Assembly: GCA_030432905.1 (NCBI GenBank)
Contig: JAUILU010000001.1
Coordinates: 1,240,001-1,304,000 of the forward strand
Direction of reading: 5' to 3'
Length of the DNA stretch: 64,000 bases
DNA from: Phycisphaerae bacterium
GTDB taxonomy: Bacteria; Planctomycetota; Phycisphaerae; Phycisphaerales; UBA1924
How positions within the stretch are numbered: the first letter of the stretch is position 1; every line of letters starts with the position of its first letter. Positions 44,626 through 54,449 of the stretch are shown here, in pieces. The translations under genes were made by a program, and so were the position numbers. The notes beneath the pieces were generated by a model, which worked only from the letters and a program-made list of their open reading frames with translations, ran no database searches and was not told the origin of the DNA.

Positions 44626-46119
44626 GTGCGCAAGTTTGCAGCGATACTCGGATTTCTCCTGACAACCTGCGCCATGGCCCAGTCCGAGCGATTCACCGTG
44701 GTGATCGACCCGGAAAGCCACGCCGAGCCATTCACCGGCAGGATCTACATCGTCTTCGGCGACGGAAGCTACGAGCCCCGCACCCGGCTCAACGCTTGGT
44801 TCAACCCGCCCGCCGCGGTCGCGTGGGACGTCGTCGATGCGAAACCGGGCGACACGATCGTCCTCGAAGGCTTCGACATCTTCCACGCGCCGGCGAACCT
44901 CGGCGATTCGTGGAAGACCGGCGAGCGGAACCTGCAAGCCGTCGCGCGCGTGAGCAAGGACTCACCGAAACCCGGCGAGGGAGCGGGCGATCTGTTCTCG
45001 GCGCCGGTGGCTGTCGATCTCGATGCCGTGGGCGAAGGAAGCTCGATCGCGGACTTCACGCTCGACGGCGTGGTCGAACCGCGAGAGTTTGTCGAAACCA
45101 CCAACACGTTCCTGTTCACACACGAGAGCAAACTGCTCAGTGAGTTTCACGGCAGACCCGTCGAGATGCGCGCCTCGGTCACCGTTCCCGACGCCTGGCA
45201 CGACAACCCGGAACAGACCTACCCGATCGTGTACTACATCACCGGCTTCGGCGGCAACGAGACCGAGGTCATGCGGTACTTGGAGGGCATACCCCACCAG
45301 GACCTCATCGGCGACACGATCATCGTCGGACTCGACGCGACCAACTTCTGGGGCCATTCCGTGTTCGCCGACAGCGCGATCACCGGGCCCTGGGGCGAAG
45401 CGCTGACGACCGAGCTCATCCCCGAACTCGAAGCAGAATTCCGAGGCCCGGAATCGGCAGAGCACCGGTACGTCACGGGCATCAGCTCGGGCGGCTGGGG
45501 CAGCCTGTGGGTTCAGGTCGAGTACCCCGACGTGTTCGCGGGCACGTGGAGCCATGTGCCAGACCCGGTTGACTTCCGCGCGTTCCAGACCGTCGATATC
45601 ACCGCGGACGGCGCGAACATGTACACAGACGAAGACGGCAACCGCAGGCCGGTCGGAAGGCGCGGCGACCAGGTCATGTTCTGGGCCGACGAGTTCATCG
45701 CACGCGAACAGATGCTCGGTCCAGGCGGGCAGATCCGCTCGTTCGAAGCCGTCTTCAGCCCTGCCTCCGAGGACGGCACACCGGCGCGCCTGTTCGATGT
45801 TGAAACCGGCGCCATCAACCCCGACATCGCAGACGCGTGGAAGAAGTACGACATCCGGCTCAAGCTCGAAGAAGAGCTCCCAGAAACGGGCGAAGCGCTC
45901 GCGGGCAAGTTGCACGTCTTCGGCGGATCGATGGACAACTTCTATCTGGGTGAAGCCGTCGGCATGCTTAAAGATTCGCTCGACGAGCAGAACTTCGACG
46001 CGGAGATCGTCGTCATCGATGGGATGACGCACACGTTCTACTGGGAAGGCGACAAGGCGATGTGGGAGACCATCCACAAACGCTGGGACGAGTACGGCCC
46101 GGATCACAAGAACAAGTAA
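44626..46119 (+). CDS. secreted esterase-like alpha/beta hydrolase
   Basis: 497 residues from the GTG at 44626 (AAAGGA upstream); the ORF track's 44533 start would add an unlikely leader. The signal peptide ends AMA/QS. The N-terminal 150 residues are beta-rich and could be a CBM- or Ig-like domain, as in enterochelin esterase and feruloyl esterase relatives. The catalytic domain starts about YPIVYYITGFGG; the nucleophile elbow is GISSGGWGS (about Ser287). A late GGSMDNFY segment offers the acid and DGMTHTFYW the His. The family is the esterase D / Fes group. Substrate is likely an extracellular ester, but not predictable further. Confidence 0.85.
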   Translation: MRKFAAILGFLLTTCAMAQSERFTVVIDPESHAEPFTGRIYIVFGDGSYEPRTRLNAWFNPPAAVAWDVVDAKPGDTIVLEGFDIFHAPANLGDSWKTGERNLQAVARVSKDSPKPGEGAGDLFSAPVAVDLDAVGEGSSIADFTLDGVVEPREFVETTNTFLFTHESKLLSEFHGRPVEMRASVTVPDAWHDNPEQTYPIVYYITGFGGNETEVMRYLEGIPHQDLIGDTIIVGLDATNFWGHSVFADSAITGPWGEALTTELIPELEAEFRGPESAEHRYVTGISSGGWGSLWVQVEYPDVFAGTWSHVPDPVDFRAFQTVDITADGANMYTDEDGNRRPVGRRGDQVMFWADEFIAREQMLGPGGQIRSFEAVFSPASEDGTPARLFDVETGAINPDIADAWKKYDIRLKLEEELPETGEALAGKLHVFGGSMDNFYLGEAVGMLKDSLDEQNFDAEIVVIDGMTHTFYWEGDKAMWETIHKRWDEYGPDHKNK

Positions 46120-46131
46120 CCCGCCCGAGAA

Positions 46132-46857
46132 TCAGCCCAGCGGCGCACGCTTGGGTTCGCCGTCGCGGCGTGGGTACTTCTTCGGTGTCTTGCGCGTTTT
46201 CTCGAGGATCACGATCTTGCCGGTCGGCGTGTCGATCGTGCCTGTGTGGCCGACGTGGAGCATGTGCATCGCGTTCTTGGCCTCGGCGAGTTCTTCCTCG
46301 GCTTTCTGCCCCTTGATAAGCGCGATGATGCCGCCCTCGCGTGCCAAGGGCACGCACAATTCCGACGCGACCGTGATCCGCCCGAGTGCTCGCGCGGTGA
46401 CGAGATCGAACTGTTCACGCATCTCGCCCGTCTCGAACGCGCCGACACGCTCGGCTCTGGCGTTGACGACCCGGATGTTCTTCAGTCCGAGCTGCCCGAT
46501 GAACCCATCGAGCAGCGCTGTCTTCCTGCCCGTCGCTTCGAGCATGGTGAAGCTGACATCGGGTCGGACGATGGCGAGCGGGATCGCGGGCACGCCGCCG
46601 CCCGAACCCACATCGCACACGCGGACTTGCTCTCCATCTGCTGGCTCGAGCTCGGCGATGACGGGCAGGAGCGTGAGCGCATCGAAGATGTGCCGCATCC
46701 ACGCCTCTGATTCGTCGCGGATCGCGGTGAGGTTGGTTGTTTCGTTGGCCTCGTAGAGCACATCGAGAAACGCATAGAGCTGCTCGGGCTCGCCGAGGTC
46801 GAGCTCGATGCCGAACTCGGCGCAGGCCTGCTTGAATTCATCGGTCGCTGGGATCAT
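46132..46857 (-). CDS. rsmG: 16S rRNA (guanine527-N7)-methyltransferase
   Basis: 241 residues of the RsmG/GidB family, methylating G527 of 16S rRNA. The SAM site is VCDVGSGGGVPAIPLAI, preceded by the family segment ETTNLTAIRDESEAWMRHIFDAL and followed by DVSFTMLEATGRKTALLD. The C-terminus is a basic tail (RKTPKKYPRRDGEPKR) that may aid rRNA binding. Its ATG overlaps the rodA stop as ATGA, so it is the last gene of the mrdA-rodA-rsmG operon. RsmG is more often next to mnmG and the parAB genes, so this operon partnership is notable. Confidence 0.94.
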   Translation of the reverse strand: MIPATDEFKQACAEFGIELDLGEPEQLYAFLDVLYEANETTNLTAIRDESEAWMRHIFDALTLLPVIAELEPADGEQVRVCDVGSGGGVPAIPLAIVRPDVSFTMLEATGRKTALLDGFIGQLGLKNIRVVNARAERVGAFETGEMREQFDLVTARALGRITVASELCVPLAREGGIIALIKGQKAEEELAEAKNAMHMLHVGHTGTIDTPTGKIVILEKTRKTPKKYPRRDGEPKRAPLG

Positions 46858-48071
46858 TCGGGGATTTCCAAGTCGTCTCTCATCATCGAGCTGTCGGGTC
46901 TGCGTAGCCCGGCGTTAAGGATCAGCCCGGCCATGAGCCAGCTGGTCAGCATGCTCGACCCGCCGTAGCTGACAAAGGGTAGGGTCACGCCGATGATGGG
47001 AACCAGCCCGACGGTCATGCCGATGTTGATCATGACCTGCACACCGATAAACGTCGTCAGCCCGACGATCATGACGCGCCCGAACGGGTCCCGGCAGCAC
47101 CACGCCGTCGCCAGCGCCGCGACCGCCCAGATCAGATAGAGCAGCAGCACGAGCCCGCCGCCGACAAGACCGAACCGCAGGCAGATGACCGCGAACACCA
47201 TGTCGTTGTGCGCTTCTGGCAGTTTGTTGTACTTCACGAGCGCACGTGTGCTGTGGTCCGAGTTCCCGAAGTATCTGCCCGCGCCGACGAGCCGCTGCGC
47301 GGTGAAACTTTGGTAGTTGATGTCCTGGGCGCCCTCGTCGCTGCCGAGCATCTGCTGAAAAATCGCGACGAAACGGCGTTTTTGGTGGTCTCGGAGGATG
47401 GGCCACGACGCTGGCGCCGCGGCGGTCGCGATGATCACAATCAGCACCAAGTGCCGGAGCCGAGCACCCGCGGCCAGCAGCATCGCGAACAGGCTCGGCA
47501 CGAACAGCGATGCCGAGCCAAGGTCGGGTTGGAGTGTGATCAGCCCGACGGGAACCGCCGCGATCAGCCCCGGCGCGATTAAACCTCGGAGCTGCGTGTG
47601 TTCTCTGCGGTACCGCAGAAAGCCCGACATCGTCAGCACGAACGCGATCTTGGCGACCTCCGCGGGCTGGAAATCCGCGACGCCCATGTTGATCCATCCT
47701 CGCGCACCGTTGCGCGGCGTCACGATCGACTCGGGCACGAATGGCACCAGCAAGAAAACCAAAAGCGCGATGCTCACCAGATAGCTCGGCCACGCGATGA
47801 ATCGAAGCAGCCGGTAGTGCGGAGCCGCGGCGAACATCGCGGCCCCCATCCCGACACACAGAAACACCGCTTGCCGAATCGTCGTGCCCGACGGACTCCG
47901 CTCGATCGTCGAAGCCTCGGCGAGATCGATCGCGTAGAGCCCCACCACCGACAACGCCAGCGACGCGGCGAGTGTGATCCATGCCCAGTTGATGATCGAG
48001 AAATTGCGAGAGAGCGGACCGGACCCGCCGTAGCCCCCACGGATGATCGACTCGAGGAACGCGAGGTTCAC
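46854..48071 (-). CDS. rodA: rod-shape peptidoglycan polymerase RodA
   Basis: About 405 residues from the GTG at 48071; the ORF track's 48209 start adds an Arg-rich antisense stretch. SEDS-family glycosyltransferase with about ten TM helices. Family markers include NGARGWI, the FQPAE segment, QPDLGSA, the PEAHNDMVF(A) motif with the catalytic-type Asp/Glu region, and the C-terminal GVTLPFVSYGGSS. RodA polymerises glycan strands together with PBP2. The GTG overlaps the mrdA stop as GTGA, so the pair is translationally coupled, as expected for a fixed RodA-PBP2 complex. Confidence 0.95.
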   Translation of the reverse strand: MNLAFLESIIRGGYGGSGPLSRNFSIINWAWITLAASLALSVVGLYAIDLAEASTIERSPSGTTIRQAVFLCVGMGAAMFAAAPHYRLLRFIAWPSYLVSIALLVFLLVPFVPESIVTPRNGARGWINMGVADFQPAEVAKIAFVLTMSGFLRYRREHTQLRGLIAPGLIAAVPVGLITLQPDLGSASLFVPSLFAMLLAAGARLRHLVLIVIIATAAAPASWPILRDHQKRRFVAIFQQMLGSDEGAQDINYQSFTAQRLVGAGRYFGNSDHSTRALVKYNKLPEAHNDMVFAVICLRFGLVGGGLVLLLYLIWAVAALATAWCCRDPFGRVMIVGLTTFIGVQVMINIGMTVGLVPIIGVTLPFVSYGGSSMLTSWLMAGLILNAGLRRPDSSMMRDDLEIPE

Positions 48072-50482
48072 AGATAGCCCTCGGCAACGAGCGCGTGCAC
48101 GACCTGGTTCGCGATCGGCCCGGAGACTCGGCCGCCGGAACCCGCGTACTCGGCGACGACCGCGATCGCGTACTGAGGCCGACCCCGGCCGCAGAGCAGC
48201 ACGAACCACGAGTGGTCACCCCGGCGGATGACCCGGCCCTCAAACCTCAGCTCGGGCGCGGTCGCGGTGCCGGTCTTGCCCCAGATGTTGACGCCCGGCA
48301 CGTCGAACATGAGGAAGCGTTCGCCGTTGTCGAGCGGGACGTGGTGCGCGGTGCCGTCGCTGTCGTTGACGACCATCGAAAGCCCGTGCAGCGCTTCGTC
48401 GACGATGGCAGGATCGAACCCGAGATCGACCGCTTCAGGTGCGCCGCCGTCGGCGATGATCTTTGGTTTGATCTTGACCCCGCCTCGCGCGAGCGTGGCG
48501 AAGCTGTCAGCCGCGTGCACGGGCGTCCAAGCGACCGGGCCCTGACCGATGCCCATCAGGATCGACTCGCCCTCGGTGATTGTCTCGGGCTGGTTTCGCA
48601 CGCCGAGCCAGCCGCTAAGCATCTGATCGAGGTGCAGATCCAGCGGCTCGCCGACACCGATCGAGCGGTACAGATCGACAATCCCCTTCGGACCGAGCCG
48701 CTGGCCGAGGGTGTAGAAGTAGATGTTGCACGAACCCTTGATCGCTTCCGATCCGTTGATCACGTGCCCGAACTGCACGTCGTGCGTTGTGCCGAACTGC
48801 TTGTAGATCCAGCAGCGGAGCATCTCTTTCTCGTGCGGGTAGAAGTGCCCGGTGCAGGAGATGCGTTCGCCGAGCTCGACCACGCCGCGCGAGTGCGCAC
48901 CGCAGAGCACCAACGCCTTGACGATCGACCCCGGCGGCAAAGGCACCGAAACCGCGCGGTTGACCCAGGGCTGACGCGTGTGCCTGTACAGCTCGCGCTC
49001 TTTCGGGTCCGCGGGCAGGTCGCCTCCGGTCGGGGTCGAAACGAGCGACAGAATCTCACCCGTATCGACGTCGAGCACAACGACCGCCGCATCAAGAGGC
49101 GTGCCGACGGGCATGACCAGCGGGCTGTTCGGGTCCTCGGGGTCGAGTCGTTCTCTGTTGTGGTGCCAGGTCTGCATGCGCGCAAGCCCGAGGTCCGGCT
49201 CAAGCAGCGCCTGGATCCGTGCTTGAAGCATGATGTCGAGCGTGAGATGGACGTCGTTGCCGAACTCGCGTTGCCTTTCGATCTGTTCTTCTTGGTCGAT
49301 GCGTCTGATGCGGATGCCGCGCATACCTCGGAGTGTGCTCTCGAGATTGCGTTCCAGTCCGCGATTGCCGACCATGTCGCCGATGTCGTACCTACCTCGA
49401 TCTATAAGTTCGCTCGGCCCCTGTAAAAGCGACCGATTGGCGAGCGACTCGTTCTGTTTGAGTTCCTCGGCCCGCCGCTCTTGATCCTCCCGGTACACGC
49501 GACGACGAACACCGCCGAGTATGTGTGATGCGACACCCGAAACTGTCACCAGTTGCTTGTCCGGGAACGAAAGCGGACCGGGCAAAAGTGAACGGTCGAT
49601 CTCGACGTCGATCGTTGTCAGCGGATACTCGCGCTGGCCCGAATCGAGCACGGCTAGCCCCGGCAGGTAAGGGATCGTCGGATCGTTCGGATCAGACTGC
49701 TCGGCGAGCCTGCGGAGACGGAAGCCCGTGTCATCATCAACCTCGGGAACGATCACGCTCGGCTGGCGTTCCTCGACCATCTCGATGTCCGAGGCTTTGT
49801 CGATCTGGCGTTGTACCTCGACCGTGATTTCCTGAGCGAGCACCTCGCGCAGGAGTTCCGCTGTGGATTCGAGGTCGGGGCGATCGAGTTCTGCGAGTCG
49901 TTGCTCGAGTTCGACTTCGGTGATGCCGTGGTTCTGCGCAAATTCTCGCAGCTCGCGCTCGGCTCGGATCCGTCGCACGGCGTTCGCCATAGAGTTGACC
50001 TGCTCGGTCACGTCCATGCGCCGCCCGTCGATCTCGGCCCGGCTCAGCCCAGTCTCCTCGGCGAGCACGTTCCACATGCGATCGACCGCGGCACGGTACG
50101 CGGGCTTAGCGTCTTCGATGAGCTGTTCGCGAAGCTCCCGGCTGAGCTTTGACCATTCTCGTCCCCGGTCGAGCCGAGCACGATCCGCGGCTTCACGCTC
50201 GATCCATTCACCCGTCATCACGGGGTAGTCAACAGCGATATCGAAGCTCGGGCGATCGTGCGCGAGCACACGCCCCTTGCGATCAAGGATCTTTCCTCGC
50301 ACAGTCGGCGACCAGTCCAGCCGGACCAGCTTGCTTTGCGCGACTTTAAGAAGTTCATCACCCTTGATCGCTGTCAGATGAGCCGTTTTGCCCGCGAGAA
50401 TGAGCAGCCCAAACCCGAGCAGGCACACGATCAGCATGAGCCGACGCGCGATTCTGCTCCGAACTATCCTGCTGATCGCCAC
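48068..50482 (-). CDS. mrdA: penicillin-binding protein 2 (elongasome transpeptidase)
   Basis: 804 residues, about 170 more than E. coli PBP2. One TM helix (about 14-32) is followed by the pedestal. Transpeptidase motifs are PPGSIVK (nucleophile near residue 517), SCN (about 581) and WGKTGT (about 737). The extra length is mostly in an Arg/Glu-rich helical region between about residues 110 and 240, within the pedestal or dimerisation domain, where charged coiled-coil-like stretches appear. It cross-links the glycan made by RodA during elongation. It is the first gene of mrdA-rodA-rsmG. Planctomycete interest: whether these genes are kept varies between lineages, so an intact pair argues for a peptidoglycan wall here. 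Confidence 0.96.
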   Translation of the reverse strand: MAISRIVRSRIARRLMLIVCLLGFGLLILAGKTAHLTAIKGDELLKVAQSKLVRLDWSPTVRGKILDRKGRVLAHDRPSFDIAVDYPVMTGEWIEREAADRARLDRGREWSKLSRELREQLIEDAKPAYRAAVDRMWNVLAEETGLSRAEIDGRRMDVTEQVNSMANAVRRIRAERELREFAQNHGITEVELEQRLAELDRPDLESTAELLREVLAQEITVEVQRQIDKASDIEMVEERQPSVIVPEVDDDTGFRLRRLAEQSDPNDPTIPYLPGLAVLDSGQREYPLTTIDVEIDRSLLPGPLSFPDKQLVTVSGVASHILGGVRRRVYREDQERRAEELKQNESLANRSLLQGPSELIDRGRYDIGDMVGNRGLERNLESTLRGMRGIRIRRIDQEEQIERQREFGNDVHLTLDIMLQARIQALLEPDLGLARMQTWHHNRERLDPEDPNSPLVMPVGTPLDAAVVVLDVDTGEILSLVSTPTGGDLPADPKERELYRHTRQPWVNRAVSVPLPPGSIVKALVLCGAHSRGVVELGERISCTGHFYPHEKEMLRCWIYKQFGTTHDVQFGHVINGSEAIKGSCNIYFYTLGQRLGPKGIVDLYRSIGVGEPLDLHLDQMLSGWLGVRNQPETITEGESILMGIGQGPVAWTPVHAADSFATLARGGVKIKPKIIADGGAPEAVDLGFDPAIVDEALHGLSMVVNDSDGTAHHVPLDNGERFLMFDVPGVNIWGKTGTATAPELRFEGRVIRRGDHSWFVLLCGRGRPQYAIAVVAEYAGSGGRVSGPIANQVVHALVAEGYL

Positions 50483-50555
50483 TGGGCTGCCGCTCCGATC
50501 CCGCTGCTGTCATTTTACAGAGCGTAGAACCTCACCGCGAGCAGAGCCCTGCGGG

Positions 50556-51365
50556 TTACGACTTGTCGCGCGTGATTTGCGCGTACGCGTTGTGCGAGTG
50601 GATCGACTCGAAGTTCTCAGAATCGATCTCGTACCAGCTGATCCGGTCGTCCTTGTCGAGTGCCAGCGCCAGATCGCGGATGATGTCCTCGACGAACTTC
50701 GGGTTGTCGTAGGCGGCCTCGGTCACGAACTTCTCGTCGGGCCGCTTGAGCACCGCGTACACGGGCGAGCTGGCCGCCGATTCGAGCGTCTCGACGAGGT
50801 CCTCGATCCAGAGCGTGCCCTCGAACTTCACCCGCGCCGAGATTCGGCATCGCTGGTTATGAGCGCCGTATTCCGAGATCTCCTTGGAACAGGGGCACAG
50901 GCTGGTCGCGGGAGCCGCGACACCGATGATGAAGCTCGAGGTCTCGGGCGAGCCGTTGGCCTCGCACTCGAACGTGACTTCGTAGTCCATCAGGCCCTTC
51001 ATCTCGGTAACCGGGGCCTTCTTGCACATGAAGTAGGTAAACGAGGCCTCGAAGTGCGCGGTCTCGGCATTCAGCCGATCACGAATCGCGGCGGTCACCT
51101 CGGGGATCCGGTCGGGCGTCAGCGGCTCGCTCCGGTGGTCGTTGAGCACCTCCAGGAACCGGCTCATGTGCGTGCCCTTCTGGTGGTGCGGGAGCGCGAC
51201 GTACATGTTGACCTTGGCGACGGTTGACTGCGAATCTCCGTCGCGGGTTTTGAGTGTCATGGGGTAGGTGACGTTTTTGACGCCGACCTTGTCGATGGCG
51301 ATATGCCGCTCATCTTCGTAGCCCTGAACATCAACAATCGAATTCGGATCTGAGGCGGTCTGCAT
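50556..51365 (-). CDS. folE2: GTP cyclohydrolase FolE2
   Basis: 269 residues from the ATG at 51365; a GTG at 51437 would add 24 residues rich in Arg. The type IB cyclohydrolase makes dihydroneopterin triphosphate for folate and queuosine. Family features: ERHIAIDKVGVKNVTYP near the start, VNMYVALPHHQKGTHMSRFLEVL, the long substrate-binding TSLCPCSKEISEYGAHNQRC segment with the active-site Cys, and the C-terminal ICHNAYAQI-like segment SIHSHNAYAQITR. FolE2 uses Mn, Fe or Zn and often replaces FolE under zinc limitation or as the only enzyme. No Zur site was seen. Confidence 0.94.
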   Translation of the reverse strand: MQTASDPNSIVDVQGYEDERHIAIDKVGVKNVTYPMTLKTRDGDSQSTVAKVNMYVALPHHQKGTHMSRFLEVLNDHRSEPLTPDRIPEVTAAIRDRLNAETAHFEASFTYFMCKKAPVTEMKGLMDYEVTFECEANGSPETSSFIIGVAAPATSLCPCSKEISEYGAHNQRCRISARVKFEGTLWIEDLVETLESAASSPVYAVLKRPDEKFVTEAAYDNPKFVEDIIRDLALALDKDDRISWYEIDSENFESIHSHNAYAQITRDKS

Positions 51366-51485
51366 GGTGGTCAACTTTCGGACAGAAGGCCGAAGGTCGG
51401 CCTCGCGCTTGCGTCTTGGTGAGGTCTCTACCGGCACAAACCCCGGATATCAGGCTCTGATTCCCGGTTCGTGCAAGCCGAGCCT

Positions 51486-52313
51486 TTAGATGCTAGGCGA
51501 GGGGGGATCGGCGCGATCTATCTGCTGCTGGACCACGCCATCGGTCCAGGCCAACCCCAATGGGATGCCCAGAAGCGCACCGGCGGCCCAATCCATGGGC
51601 ATCAGCCAGCCGAGCCGAAAGATCGAACGCTCGAATACCGCGTCGACCACATCACCCGCCATGGCCTGCGTCGCGAGCGGACCGAGCACGACCAAGGCCG
51701 CGGGGATGCAGACCGCGGACCAGCCTGGGAGCCTGAGGAACACAAGCCGAGCCGTGGCGGCGCCGACCAATCCCGCGACGAACGCGGCTCCGATAGTCTG
51801 CCCCTTGAGCGGTTCGATCGCGACAACCCACGCCGCGGTGGCGCTGATCGCAAGACCCGCGGTCAGCGCGACCGCGATGGCAGATGCGCCGACCTCGGTT
51901 TCAAGATCAGGCTCGTCGCTTGAGAATCTGCGGACGACCCAGACGATCCCGCCGAGCATGAGCGAAACAAGCAGACCTTCAAGTATGAGCGCCGGCATCG
52001 GTGATTCGCGCGAGACCGCGACCATCTCATCGAGCTGCCCAGAGAGCCATGCCGCCCACGAGAGCACGAGCCCGGCGCAGCCGAGCCCGACGTTCAGCCC
52101 CGCCGCCCTGCTGCCCGCAGCGCCCGCCAACGCCGCGAACCCGAACGCGAAGAGGCCCGAGATGATCCCGACGATCGGGCTCTGCCCGACGAGCAGAGTC
52201 GCCTGCGTCCCGCCATCGGTGCCCCGAAGTGAACCAATGAGCAGCCCCGCGATCGGACCGATCACGGCAAAGGCAACAGCAAGCGCAATAAGTCCACGGA
52301 GAGGCCTCGGCAT
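51486..52313 (-). CDS. polytopic membrane protein of unknown function
   Basis: 275 residues, with about eight TM helices in two similar blocks (around 8-28, 40-62, 70-92 and 105-128, then 142-165, 172-195, 200-220 and 235-262). A charged cytoplasmic loop (RRFSSDEPDLETE) separates the halves. Ala, Gly and Val dominate. No family motif is recognised and no ATPase or partner is adjacent. It stands between htpX and folE2 on the same strand with gaps of 42 and about 120 bp. Confidence 0.7.
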   Translation of the reverse strand: MPRPLRGLIALAVAFAVIGPIAGLLIGSLRGTDGGTQATLLVGQSPIVGIISGLFAFGFAALAGAAGSRAAGLNVGLGCAGLVLSWAAWLSGQLDEMVAVSRESPMPALILEGLLVSLMLGGIVWVVRRFSSDEPDLETEVGASAIAVALTAGLAISATAAWVVAIEPLKGQTIGAAFVAGLVGAATARLVFLRLPGWSAVCIPAALVVLGPLATQAMAGDVVDAVFERSIFRLGWLMPMDWAAGALLGIPLGLAWTDGVVQQQIDRADPPSPSI

Positions 52314-52355
52314 CAGCTTCTACATCGGCTCATCCGGGGCGTGTCTCTACAACGA

Positions 52356-53648
52356 TCAGCGCGCCAGCGCCATCAGCCTCGCGATGCGCTCCTCCACCGG
52401 CGGGTGAGAGCTGAACATCGACTTGACGCTCTGGTGAGACTTCCGCATCTTGCGGAGCGGGTTCATGATGAACATGTGAGCCGTCCCTCGGTTGGCAAGA
52501 TCGACCAGCGGCTCCTCGTCGTGCGAGAGCTTGCGGAGCGCGCTGGCCAGCCCCTCGGGGTTTCGCGTCAATTCGACAGCCCCCGCGTCGGCGAGGTACT
52601 CGCGCTGGCGCGAGTAAGCCATCTGGATGAACCTGGCCAGGATCGGCGCGATGATCGAGAGCAGAATCGCGACGACGACGAGGATGATCTGTGCGCCACT
52701 GCCGCCCTTGGAGTCACGCCCGCGTCGGCCAGCGCCGCCGTAGAGCGTGATGCGCAGGAAAAAATCGCACGCCATCACGATCAGACCGACCATCGTCGCC
52801 ATGAGTAGGCTGAATCTGATGTCGAAGTGGCGGATGTGAGCCATCTCGTGGGCGATGACGCCTTGTAATTCGTCGCGGTTGAGCTTGGCGCGGAGGCCTG
52901 TGGTGATCGCGACAACGCCGTTCTCCGGGTTTCGGCCCGTCGCGAATGCGTTGAGCGCGCTCTCTGGGATGAGGTACACCTTAGGCATGGGCAGCCCCGC
53001 GGCGATCCGCATCTCATCGACCACGTTGAACAGCTCCTGATCCAGCTCGGGCGTGATCTCCTGCGCGTGAACCATCCGCAGAATCGCGTTGGCGCCCTGG
53101 AAATAGCTCCAGATCGCGCCGCCCGCGCCGATCACCAGCGCCACGCCCGCGCCGAGCAGGAGCGATGGCAGATACACAGCCGCGTCGCCCAGCACCGAAA
53201 CGTCCGCGCCCAGCACGCGAGTTGGTTTGGCGCGATCGACAATGTCATCGGTGGAATCGGCGAATTCATCGGACATCGGGTCGCGGTCGGCGAGCTTGGC
53301 ATAGTCGGAAGTCGCGGCGCTGGCTGCATCGATCGTTCCCATGCCCACCGGCAGCACAACGCCGCCGATGATCGCGCCGATCGCCACGCCCAGCGCGATC
53401 ATCAGCACGATGAGCAGCGCGCTGTCGCGCTTGTTCTTGCGGATCAGGTCGTGGAACGTGATCGTGCCCGGGTAGGCCTTGATGCGTTCGCGGACTCGTT
53501 CGTCGAGGTTGGGCGTGCGCGACCCGCCGGGCGCCGCCGCGTGCATGCGGGGGCCGGGGCCTCTTGAGGACTTGCCGGATGGTCTTGGCCTCTTCGGGCC
53601 ATCAGAACCACCCGGCGCCGGCCTTGGATGTGGTCGGTGCTTGCTCAT
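52356..53648 (-). CDS. htpX: HtpX-like M48 membrane metallopeptidase
   Basis: 430 residues. Residues 1-60 are a Pro/Arg-rich, probably disordered cytoplasmic extension absent from ordinary HtpX. Two TM segments follow (about 78-105 and 158-185), then the zinc site HEMAHIRH near residue 265, two more TM segments (about 280-300 and 325-345), and the downstream E of SRQREYLADAGAVEL. Members degrade misfolded membrane proteins. The lemA gene lies 21 bp upstream on the same strand. A lemA-htpX pair is a known arrangement in several phyla. Confidence 0.93.
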   Translation of the reverse strand: MSKHRPHPRPAPGGSDGPKRPRPSGKSSRGPGPRMHAAAPGGSRTPNLDERVRERIKAYPGTITFHDLIRKNKRDSALLIVLMIALGVAIGAIIGGVVLPVGMGTIDAASAATSDYAKLADRDPMSDEFADSTDDIVDRAKPTRVLGADVSVLGDAAVYLPSLLLGAGVALVIGAGGAIWSYFQGANAILRMVHAQEITPELDQELFNVVDEMRIAAGLPMPKVYLIPESALNAFATGRNPENGVVAITTGLRAKLNRDELQGVIAHEMAHIRHFDIRFSLLMATMVGLIVMACDFFLRITLYGGAGRRGRDSKGGSGAQIILVVVAILLSIIAPILARFIQMAYSRQREYLADAGAVELTRNPEGLASALRKLSHDEEPLVDLANRGTAHMFIMNPLRKMRKSHQSVKSMFSSHPPVEERIARLMALAR

Positions 53649-53669
53649 ACAGAAGTCGATCGCCCCTGC

Positions 53670-54257
53670 TTACGAGAAGCTGACCGTGGGAGCCGCCTTC
53701 TCCGCCTCGTTCTCGATCACGAAGTAGTCGCGCTTGTTGAAGTTGAACACGCCGGCGATGATGTTCGACGGGAAGCTCATACGGAACTCTTCGTAGCGAC
53801 CGACCGTGTCGTTGTAGTGCTGGCGCGAGAAACCGATCTTGTTCTCGGTGCTGGTCAGCTCTTCTTGCAGCGCCATGAAGTTGGTGTTGGCCTTGAGATC
53901 CGGGTACGCCTCGGCGACCGCCATGAGCCTGCCGAGCGCCTGGGTCAGTTCGCCCTCGGCCTGGCCCATCTCCTTCGCGCCGGTGTTTGACGCGTCGTGG
54001 GTCTGGACCGCCTTGGCGCGCGCCGAGATCACCGCATCGAGGGTGTCTTTCTCGTGGGAGGCGTAGCCCTTGACGGTTTCGACGAGGTTCGGGATGAGGT
54101 CATACCGGCGCTTGAGTTGGACATCGACCTGCGCCCAGCCGTTGTCGGCTTCGACGCGGAGGCGGACAAACTTGTTGTAGATCGCGATGAGCCAGAGCAG
54201 CAGCAAGACCGCGACCGCTGCGAATACGCCGAGAAAGATCCAGAGTCCGATTCCCAT
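53670..54257 (-). CDS. lemA: LemA-family membrane protein
   Basis: 195 residues from the ATG at 54257 (GAGGAAATG upstream); the ORF track's longer start is spurious. One N-terminal TM helix (about 3-25) is followed by a long helical bundle with the family signature YNKFVRLRVEADNGWAQVDVQLKRRYDLIPNLVETVKGY and later AYPDLKANTNFMALQEELTSTENKI, and NFNKRDYFVIENEAEK near the end. LemA proteins are thought to scaffold membrane proteases or signalling proteins. The gene precedes htpX, consistent with a LemA-HtpX partnership. Confidence 0.93.
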   Translation of the reverse strand: MGIGLWIFLGVFAAVAVLLLLWLIAIYNKFVRLRVEADNGWAQVDVQLKRRYDLIPNLVETVKGYASHEKDTLDAVISARAKAVQTHDASNTGAKEMGQAEGELTQALGRLMAVAEAYPDLKANTNFMALQEELTSTENKIGFSRQHYNDTVGRYEEFRMSFPSNIIAGVFNFNKRDYFVIENEAEKAAPTVSFS

Positions 54258-54449
54258 TGTTTCATTTCCTCCCACTGCTGCCAGTCTGTGCCGATCTACG
54301 TCGGCCACGCTGCGAGCATGGTACCCGAAGGGCCGGGACTGACAATGAAACGATAGAATGCCCCCGCCGACGATGTATTGGGAATTCTCGACACCCGATT
54401 CCGATGCCCCAGACGGGGTAGCATCTGCAAGCAAGCAGGAGCAAAGGCC

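Noticed and set aside
46915-48243. 442-residue minus-strand ORF
   Set aside because: Another frame of rodA; the rodA frame has the TM helices and SEDS motifs.
48095-49426. 443-residue plus-strand ORF
   Set aside because: Antisense of mrdA.
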